Assembly (NCBI RefSeq): GCF_001078055.1
Contig: NZ_CP010777.1
Coordinates: 4,307,001 to 4,371,000, forward strand
Length of the DNA: 64,000 nt
Direction of reading: 5' to 3'
Source of the DNA: Rufibacter radiotolerans
GTDB taxonomy: Bacteria > Bacteroidota > Bacteroidia > Cytophagales > Hymenobacteraceae
The translations under genes and the position numbers were made by a program. The notes beneath the pieces are model-generated. The model saw only the letters and a list, made by a program, of their open reading frames with translations, ran no database searches and had not been told where the DNA came from. This document shows positions 58,915-64,000 of this stretch, piece after piece (within the stretch, counting starts at the first letter, position 1; each line of letters starts with the position of its first letter).

Positions 58915-59688
58915 CTATGCCCCTACCGGATGCATCTCCAACAACACCGGGCAGTGGTCAGAATGCTTGGCCTCCGGAAGAATGGCGGCCCTTTTCATAA
59001 AAGGCTTCAGGTGATCAGACACCAGGAGGTAATCAATACGCCAACCCAGATTCTTGGTGCGCACGTTGGCGCGGTAGCTCCACCAGGTATACTGATGCGG
59101 CTCCTGATTGAAATGCCGGAAGGAATCTATATAGCCATCCTGCAGAAAACCTGAGAACCAATTACGTTCCTCGGGCAGGAAACCAGAGCTTTTGGCGTTT
59201 GATTTTGGGTTGTGGATATCTATGGCCTGGTGACAGATGTTATAATCGCCGCAAATGACCAAACCGGGCACCGTTTGCCTTAAACCCTGCATGTACTGTT
59301 GAAAATCACGCAGCCACTCCATCTTAAAGGCCTGCCTGTGTTCCCCGCTGGAGCCTGATGGCATGTACACGTTCAACACCGAATACCCGTCAAAATCGGC
59401 GCGGATAACCCTTCCCTCCTGGTCATACTGCTCAATGCCGCAGCCAATGCATACGTTCTTAGGCTCCGCCTTTGAGAGGATGGCCACGCCGCTATACCCT
59501 TTCTTGGTGGCCGGGTGCAGATACACCTTATATCCCAGTTCCTCAAAGGGAGCTTTGTCAAATTTGTCAACGCAAGCCTTTATTTCCTGCAGGCACAATA
59601 CGTCTGGGTTGGCGGCCTTTACCCAGTCCACAAATCCTTTGGAGATGGCAGACCGGATACCGTTTACGTTATAACTGATGATTTTCAT
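58915..59688 (-). CDS. xth: Exodeoxyribonuclease III, 257 aa
   Basis: An AP endonuclease/3' exonuclease of the endonuclease-exonuclease-phosphatase fold. MKIISYNVNGIRSAISKGF opens, then CLQEIKA (metal Glu), GVAILSK, VCIGCGIEQYDQEGRVIRADF, ICGDYNICHQAIDIHNPKSN (catalytic Asp and Asn) and HSDHCPVLLEM (catalytic His) close. The chain is full length. Its ATG directly abuts the stop of the upstream small gene, with no gap, so the two are probably coupled. Confidence 0.96.
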   Translation of the reverse strand: MKIISYNVNGIRSAISKGFVDWVKAANPDVLCLQEIKACVDKFDKAPFEELGYKVYLHPATKKGYSGVAILSKAEPKNVCIGCGIEQYDQEGRVIRADFDGYSVLNVYMPSGSSGEHRQAFKMEWLRDFQQYMQGLRQTVPGLVICGDYNICHQAIDIHNPKSNAKSSGFLPEERNWFSGFLQDGYIDSFRHFNQEPHQYTWWSYRANVRTKNLGWRIDYLLVSDHLKPFMKRAAILPEAKHSDHCPVLLEMHPVGA

Positions 59689-60030
59689 TTAACTCATTTG
59701 GTCAAAGTATTCCAAGGCGTGCCATTTGAGCATGCGCTCCTGTTCTTTCAGGTTGCAGGCAGGCAATTGCTTGATAGATTTCCAGTGCGGCCAGCCGTCT
59801 TGGTCTGTCCCCTCCAGTTCATAGAACCCCGACAAGCTGAGCAGCTTGCAGGTAGCAATGTGCATGAGGTCCTGCTTTTCCTCTTTAGTGAACTCCCGCG
59901 CGCCCTGTCCTAGTTCCTGGATGCCTATTAAAAATAAGATGGTATTGAGGTCGGGCTTCTTGCCGAACTTCTTCTTGAAATCCTGGCGTAGCGCTGCCCA
60001 CCTGACATCAAAATCTTCTTCGTTCTCCAT
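59689..60030 (-). CDS. Conserved hypothetical protein, 113 aa
   Basis: A soluble helical protein: WAALRQDFKKKFGKKPDLNTILFLIGIQELG, then FTKEEKQDLMHIATCKLLS. It has no signal peptide, membrane span or catalytic motif that I recognise. Such short proteins in front of xth occur in Bacteroidota by recollection. ATG 60030. A partner or regulator of the neighbouring exonuclease is speculation. Confidence 0.75.
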   Translation of the reverse strand: MENEEDFDVRWAALRQDFKKKFGKKPDLNTILFLIGIQELGQGAREFTKEEKQDLMHIATCKLLSLSGFYELEGTDQDGWPHWKSIKQLPACNLKEQERMLKWHALEYFDQMS

Positions 60031-60110
60031 GGGTGCCGTGTGTGAATAAGTGTGAGGTAATGAGAAAGTATAAGCTGTGGAAAGAGTTCGTTTTTACCTT
60101 GAGTAAGGAT

Positions 60111-60150
60111 CGTATTTTAGGCCCGTTTCTGCTAAAAAAGGACGGAAACG
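60111..60150. repeat. Dispersed palindrome (family A), copy 25
   Basis: CGTATTTTAGGCCCGTTTC and AAAAAAGGACGGAAACG; weakened arms. Confidence 0.65.
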
Positions 60151-60233
60151 TAATTTTTATGTTTTCCTTACTTTCGGTGAAAGCATGAATAGAACTCATC
60201 TAAATCTGATGTAATCCACATTTCTTCAGAGAT

Positions 60234-60270
60234 ATTTTTAAGCTTGTTTTCTGAAAAATAGCTCAAAAAC
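60234..60270. repeat. Dispersed palindrome (family A), copy 26
   Basis: ATTTTTAAGCTTGTTTTC with GAAAAATAGCTCAAAAAC; the outer G/C bases have turned to A/T. Confidence 0.65.
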
Positions 60271-60296
60271 AAAATCCGTCCTGCTTATGATTTCCC

Positions 60297-60647
60297 TTAT
60301 CCTTGCTGTTCGGTCTTCAGTTCTTCCCAATACTCTACCGCTCTTCTGAAGTGCGGAATCACGATGGAACCGCCAATTAGGTTAGCGATGGCGAACACTT
60401 CATACACTTCCTCATCGGTGAGGCCACATTCAAAGCATTTGCCCAAATGATACTTGATGCAGTCATCACAGCGCAGTACCATAGAACAGGCCAGGCCTAG
60501 CATTTCCTTGGTTTTTACGTCTATGGCTCCGTCTGCGTAGGCATTGGTGTCCAGGTTGAAAAAGCGTTTGATTACTTTATTATCCGCGGCCATGATCTTC
60601 TCGTTCATGCGGGTGCGGTAGTCGTTGAATTCTTTTACTTGGCTCAT
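60297..60647 (-). CDS. Carboxymuconolactone decarboxylase/AhpD-like protein, 116 aa
   Basis: All-helical CMD fold with a redox C-x2-C followed by His: VLRCDDCIKYHLGKCFECGL. The rest of the AhpD core (ANLIGGSIVIPHFRRAVEY) is present. AhpD partners reduce alkylhydroperoxide reductase; other members have unknown roles. No ahpC gene is nearby. A weak TGATTTTG -7-like box lies about 47 bases upstream in the spacer to comF. Confidence 0.9.
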   Translation of the reverse strand: MSQVKEFNDYRTRMNEKIMAADNKVIKRFFNLDTNAYADGAIDVKTKEMLGLACSMVLRCDDCIKYHLGKCFECGLTDEEVYEVFAIANLIGGSIVIPHFRRAVEYWEELKTEQQG

Positions 60648-60714
60648 TGTTGTGCGAAATTAAATGGGCTCCTGTGCCCTACTGTAAAGTTACACCAAAA
60701 TCAGCAAGAGTGCT

Positions 60715-61428
60715 ATGCCCCCAGTGCAGATGACCCTCCGTACGCTCCTCCATGACTTTCTGGCCTTGCTATATCCCGAGGATTGCCGGGCCTGTGCCGG
60801 GGAACTGGCCATGGGCGAAGAGGTTATCTGCAGCCATTGCCGCATCAAACTGCCTTATACCGATTTTCATACGGCACCTTTCGATAACGCCCTGCATCCG
60901 GTTTTCTGGGGAAGAGTGCCTGTGCAAGCAGCAGGAGCATACCTTAAGTTTCAGGAGAAGGGCCGTGTGCAGCGGCTTCTGCACCAATTGAAATACAGGG
61001 GCCAGGAAGAGGTGGGCGAAGTATTGGGCCGGTGGTATGGCGCCCTGATGCAGAACCAACCGGACTATAAAGGCATTGAGGTAGTAGTGCCGGTGCCACT
61101 ACATAAAAGCAAACTGAAACAGAGAGGCTACAACCAGGTGGCAGCTTTCTCAAGGGAGTTGGCGACAGCCTTGTCTGTTCCAGTAGCGGAAGATGCTCTG
61201 CAGAAGAATAGGAACAGCCTTACCCAAACCAAGAAAGACCGGCAGGCCCGATGGGAAGCCATGCAACAGCTGTATAGTATATATAATAAGGAGTCAATCC
61301 AGGGCAAGCACGTGCTGCTGGTGGATGATGTGATCACTACCGGGGCTACGCTGGAGGCCTGCGCTTCCCTCCTATTGCAGAATGGAGCCAGTGCTGTAAG
61401 CATTGCGGCTATTGCCTATACTTTATAA
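60715..61428 (+). CDS. comF: ComF-family phosphoribosyltransferase-like protein, 237 aa
   Basis: A DNA-uptake-related protein of the phosphoribosyltransferase fold. An N-terminal zinc-type module (CRACAGELAMGEEVICSHC) is followed by the core with RGYNQVAAFSREL and the pyrophosphate-binding motif VLLVDDVITTGATLEA. Start at ATG 60715 (MPPVQMTLRTLL) or ATG 60730 (MTLRTLLHD). The last four codons and stop are repeated as a 16-bp tandem copy. A convergent terminator follows. Confidence 0.92.
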   Translation: MPPVQMTLRTLLHDFLALLYPEDCRACAGELAMGEEVICSHCRIKLPYTDFHTAPFDNALHPVFWGRVPVQAAGAYLKFQEKGRVQRLLHQLKYRGQEEVGEVLGRWYGALMQNQPDYKGIEVVVPVPLHKSKLKQRGYNQVAAFSRELATALSVPVAEDALQKNRNSLTQTKKDRQARWEAMQQLYSIYNKESIQGKHVLLVDDVITTGATLEACASLLLQNGASAVSIAAIAYTL

Positions 61429-61445
61429 AGCCTATACTTTATAAA
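61414..61445. repeat. 16-bp tandem duplication over the comF stop codon
   Basis: GCCTATACTTTATAAA occurs twice head to tail; the first copy holds the last codons (AYTL) and stop, the second repeats them beyond it. Confidence 0.85.
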
Positions 61446-61466
61446 ATCATCAACACCCTATAAAAC

Positions 61467-61497
61467 AAAAAGGGCCGGTTACTAACCGGCCCTTTTT
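61467..61497. terminator. Bidirectional intrinsic terminator between comF and gldJ
   Basis: AAAAAGGGCCGGTT with AACCGGCCCTTTTT, perfect 14-bp arms, loop ACT. Confidence 0.92.
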
Positions 61498-61519
61498 ACT
61501 TATGCTTTAGAAACTGTTC

Positions 61520-62707
61520 TTATTTGTTGGAGCCAGTGTTAATCATGGCGCAACGGAAACCGATAGTAGAGGTAGCAGAATCCTGCTCCATGAATCTACG
61601 GGTACCAGGAGACAACCAGTAAGCCACATCTTTCCAGGAACCACCTTTGTATACACGAACGGTGTTGGTGATCAAGGACTGGAAGCCAGCTACGTCATAC
61701 ATTGAAGAGTCATCCAACACGCCGTTTCTACGAACCGGGTTCAGATCTTCCACGTCCTGGAAGGAAAGCGGACGGTACACGTCTTGTACCCACTCGTTCA
61801 CGTTACCTGCCATGTTGTACAGACCGAAGTCATTTGGTGGGTAAGCGTACACATACTCGGTGATCATAGCACCGTCATTCAAAGAACCGGCAATACCGGC
61901 GTAGTCACCACGGCCACGTTTGAAGTTAGCCAGGAACTGACCTTGGTTCTTACCGTATGGATTACGCACCTGGTGGCCGTCCCATGGGTAGATACGCTTG
62001 TTGGTTTGGTTTTCTTCTTCGCTCAATTGGGTACCAATCAAGGCCTGGGCAGCATATTCCCACTCAGCTTCTGTTGGGAGACGGTAGTTGGGCAGAATGG
62101 CGCCAGACTCAATAGGAGGCGTAGCGCCTTCGGCTAAGTCACCTTTGTATTTGGAGGCAAGGCCTTTGTTTACCATGGCCGTCCGCCATGTACAATAATC
62201 CTGGGCCTGCAACCAGCTTACGCCTACTACTGGGTAGTACCGGAAACCTGGATAACGCAGGTAATAGCTTACGTAAGGGTCATTGAAAGATAGTTCACGC
62301 TCCCACACGGTGGTGTCAGGTAACGCTTTGGCATAGATCTCTTCAGAAGAGTCTTTCCGGATGTAGTGCAGGTACTCCAGCCAGTGAATGTTGGCTACCT
62401 CTGCCTCGTCCATGTAGAAAGACGCAATAGTAACAGTACGCTCAATGTTATCACGGGTCATGGCCACATCTTCTTCAGAAGAGCCAAGGGTTGTTCTACC
62501 ACCTTCAATAAAGACCAGACCTGGTCCTTCAGGTACGTCGCTGTAGTCTGCTACCGCAAAGCCTCCCTCTTCTTCATCAAACTCAATTCCGGTGGCAGTA
62601 CTTTTGTTGCCCGGGTCTTGGCTGGTGGGACGTTTGTTCTTGGAGCAGGAGGAAAACACGATCATCCCCGCGGCCAACACATACATTAATTGTTTAGACA
62701 GCTTCAT
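61520..62707 (-). CDS. gldJ: Gliding motility/T9SS lipoprotein GldJ, 395 aa
   Basis: A lipoprotein (lipobox IVFSSC) with a C-terminal formylglycine-generating-enzyme-like (SUMF1) domain without catalytic use. Family-typical stretches are visible: PGLVFIEGGRTTLGSS, FYMDEAEVANIHWLEYL, ALPDTTVWERELSFND, YPVVGVSWLQAQDYCTWR, LPTEAEWEYAAQ, NMAGNVNEWVQDVYRPL and GGSWKD. GldJ and GldK are related; the APDT and YLxYPGF features resemble GldJ more. A PorP/SprF gene lies just upstream. Confidence 0.88.
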   Translation of the reverse strand: MKLSKQLMYVLAAGMIVFSSCSKNKRPTSQDPGNKSTATGIEFDEEEGGFAVADYSDVPEGPGLVFIEGGRTTLGSSEEDVAMTRDNIERTVTIASFYMDEAEVANIHWLEYLHYIRKDSSEEIYAKALPDTTVWERELSFNDPYVSYYLRYPGFRYYPVVGVSWLQAQDYCTWRTAMVNKGLASKYKGDLAEGATPPIESGAILPNYRLPTEAEWEYAAQALIGTQLSEEENQTNKRIYPWDGHQVRNPYGKNQGQFLANFKRGRGDYAGIAGSLNDGAMITEYVYAYPPNDFGLYNMAGNVNEWVQDVYRPLSFQDVEDLNPVRRNGVLDDSSMYDVAGFQSLITNTVRVYKGGSWKDVAYWLSPGTRRFMEQDSATSTIGFRCAMINTGSNK

Positions 62708-62744
62708 AAAATTGGTAACTACCAGATAAATTGTATTCTTAGAT

Positions 62745-62752
62745 CAAATATA
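62745..62752 (-). promoter_or_regulatory. Promoter -7 element of gldJ
   Basis: The minus strand reads TATATTTG, an exact consensus match about 38 bases before the gldJ ATG. Confidence 0.6.
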
Positions 62753-62779
62753 CCTTTTAACACGCAATATTATAGAAAA

Positions 62780-63856
62780 TTAGAACGCTGGGCAAGCAAT
62801 CCGATTGTATTTTTTATCGGAACCTGACCTTTTAAAAATCTTCTCGTAATCCACTTTCTCAAAGGAAAGGACCAGCTCGTGCGTAGGGCCTAAGGCCACC
62901 GGGTTTTCAGACACCGGGTGCCGGTACCCATACCCAATTTTAAATCCTTTATGTGTAACGCCTGCTACCCCCTGAATAGTACTTGCCAGGGGCGTATTTT
63001 TTGTGCCCGGTAGCATGGTGGCGCCCACGCCTACAGTAAAGGGAGTGAAATTGGCGTAAATACTTGCATCCAGGCGTTTAAAGGCACGTTGGTGAATATA
63101 CGAAAGGGTAGGCACAAAGCTAATCTCCTCAAATTTATTTTCTGAAAAATAGCTTTTCAGGTAAAACCGGTAGCCCGTCTGCAGTTGGAAAGTAGGGGCC
63201 ACGGTGCTGGTGGAAGCTTCACCTACAGTAGGGTTATTTAATTGAAAGCCAGAGAGCCCCACCCAGAATTGACGGGTAAAAAGAAGCAGACCGGCCCCTA
63301 ACGTGAGGTACTGCTTTCTTTCAAAGCTAAAATTCTCTGTAGTAGGCTGAGTAACAGTGCCATCGGGTCCTAACTGGTCCTCAAACACAAGATGGCTTAG
63401 CCCTGGTTTCTCAGCACCATACCCTACCTGCAGGCCGGCACTCAAATCCAGTTTTTGTTTTAATTTTGTATGGTAGGCATAAAGGGCGTTGGCCTGCACT
63501 TTCTGGTACCCGTTGCCCGGTGCTTTGTCTGATAGAAACGTAGCCCCCACCGCATTCTTGTTTTCCAGGAAACGGTACTCGCCGCTCACCCATTGTGTGC
63601 TGAACCCCGAACTGACGCCGGTCCATTGGGAGCGGTGCCCGGCTATGACGCTGTAATCAGACAATAAACCTGTAAAAGCGGGGTTAAGGAAAAGACGGTG
63701 GGCATATGGCAATGCGCTGGCTCCTTCCTGCGCCCGGGCCGCCATTGAGCCCATACAAAGCACAGCCGTCAGCGCAACCAGACGGACGCTACTTAGAATA
63801 GTACAGCAAAAGAGACGGCACATTAATTGCAGAAGCATGACCAAGCGCATAATCAT
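62780..63856 (-). CDS. Type IX secretion system PorP/SprF family outer-membrane protein, 358 aa
   Basis: A signal peptide (VRLVALTAVLCMGSMAARAQE) precedes RLFLNPAFTGLLSDYSVIAGHRSQW, the diagnostic beginning of PorP/SprF proteins (NPA.G.......HRSQW). The barrel follows: YLTLGAGLLLF, GLSGFQLNNP, FTPFTVGVGATML and KIGYGYRHPVSENPVALGPTHELVLSF. PorP/SprF proteins anchor T9SS substrates or filaments. ATG 63856 is used; ATG 63850 is two codons later. A TAnnTTTG promoter separates it from gldJ, so gldJ can also be expressed alone. Confidence 0.93.
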   Translation of the reverse strand: MIMRLVMLLQLMCRLFCCTILSSVRLVALTAVLCMGSMAARAQEGASALPYAHRLFLNPAFTGLLSDYSVIAGHRSQWTGVSSGFSTQWVSGEYRFLENKNAVGATFLSDKAPGNGYQKVQANALYAYHTKLKQKLDLSAGLQVGYGAEKPGLSHLVFEDQLGPDGTVTQPTTENFSFERKQYLTLGAGLLLFTRQFWVGLSGFQLNNPTVGEASTSTVAPTFQLQTGYRFYLKSYFSENKFEEISFVPTLSYIHQRAFKRLDASIYANFTPFTVGVGATMLPGTKNTPLASTIQGVAGVTHKGFKIGYGYRHPVSENPVALGPTHELVLSFEKVDYEKIFKRSGSDKKYNRIACPAF

Positions 63857-63901
63857 TTGAAAATGCCTAAACTTACAACCTGAAAATACATCATTACCAA
63901 T

Positions 63902-64000
63902 ATGAGGAAATTAATTATAGGTCTGGCAGTATTTGTAGTAGTGTTGCTAGCCGCCGCTGCCCTGGTTCCTATCTTCTTCAAAGATAAGATCAAAGGCCGG
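63902..64000 (+). CDS. AsmA-like protein (5' end only)
   Basis: The frame from ATG 63902 to the window end gives 33 residues: MRKLIIGLAVFVVVLLAAAALVP and FFKDKIKGR. A basic start and single hydrophobic anchor followed by a basic patch is how AsmA-family proteins, which transport lipids between membranes, begin. With only the anchor visible the family is uncertain. It diverges from the PorP/SprF gene. Confidence 0.5.
   Translation, partial: MRKLIIGLAVFVVVLLAAAALVPIFFKDKIKGR

Noticed and set aside
3376..61497. Treating every hairpin as a member of the dispersed family
   Set aside because: The strong terminators (for example 13776, 22464, 38930, 45008, 61467) lack the GGCCTGTTTT core and are ordinary intrinsic terminators.
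1..64000. CRISPR array, tRNA or rRNA genes, intact transposase, phage genes
   Set aside because: Looked for equally spaced direct repeats, tRNA-like cloverleaves and transposase motifs on both strands; none seen. A tRNA scan could still find one missed by eye.

Overview
The window reads as chromosomal DNA of a Bacteroidota bacterium of the order Cytophagales, most probably the Hymenobacteraceae (Rufibacter/Pontibacter-like). That placement is an inference. It rests on lineage markers: a GldJ lipoprotein and a PorP/SprF protein of the type IX secretion and gliding apparatus, DUF4175, DUF5687, DUF2807 and DUF3575 proteins, a DksA-like protein without its zinc cysteines, and several promoters of the Bacteroidota form TAnnTTTG. 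Base composition is intermediate. I saw no rRNA, tRNA, CRISPR array, prophage or intact insertion sequence. Almost everything is core genome.

Layout. 1-1135: end-truncated recJ, with a tiny divergent membrane-peptide gene. 1443-12613: a long leftward run: TPR protein, SurA/PpiD-type foldase, CNNM/CorC membrane protein, a 52-residue membrane peptide, lptC, an outer-membrane protein, coaX, an RluB-like pseudouridine synthase with a huge R/G/D-rich N-terminus, scpB and a DksA-like regulator. 13234-16337: a small barrel protein, ribH, a TPR membrane protein and pdhA. 16476-19934: rightward recF, a lipoprotein, a DciA-like DUF721 gene, DUF1003 and a hotdog thioesterase. 20051-23728: ABC exporter pair and a sigma factor with its membrane partner. 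24327-35949: glutamate-type dehydrogenase, M28 peptidase, patatin/Omp85 protein, DUF2807, fasciclin, rhomboid, polyprenyl synthase, RNase R. 36145-48210: dipeptide-type ABC ATPase, lspA, ileS, dipeptide epimerase, glyS, phosphate transporter. 48849-58568: acidic protein, Ig-like lipoprotein, methyltransferase, mnmG, ybeY, RsbW-like kinase, DUF4175. 58915-64000: exonuclease III, small proteins, comF, gldJ, porP/sprF and the start of an AsmA-like gene.

Themes. Envelope biogenesis dominates (LptC, LspA, PpiD, rhomboid, GldJ, PorP/SprF, patatin-barrel). Replication and repair genes are also present (recJ, recF, dciA-like, scpB, xth). A perfect 16-bp parS site lies in front of mnmG, and about 4.5 kb away is an intergenic region with DnaA-box-like 9-mers beside an AT-rich tract, so the window is probably close to the replication origin.

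The most striking unexplained signal is a dispersed palindrome of about 36-40 bp. It has outer GTTTT/AAAAC, inner GGCCTGTTTT/AAAACAGGCC and a 3-6 nt loop. About 26 intergenic copies occur in 64 kb, and one related copy lies inside a coding sequence. Some copies double as terminators. Several have arms whose imperfect pairs are almost all G-T in one strand orientation. Other palindromes, a repeat nest at 23846-24240, a 76-bp hairpin and a MITE-like remnant accompany it. No wholly new gene system was evident.
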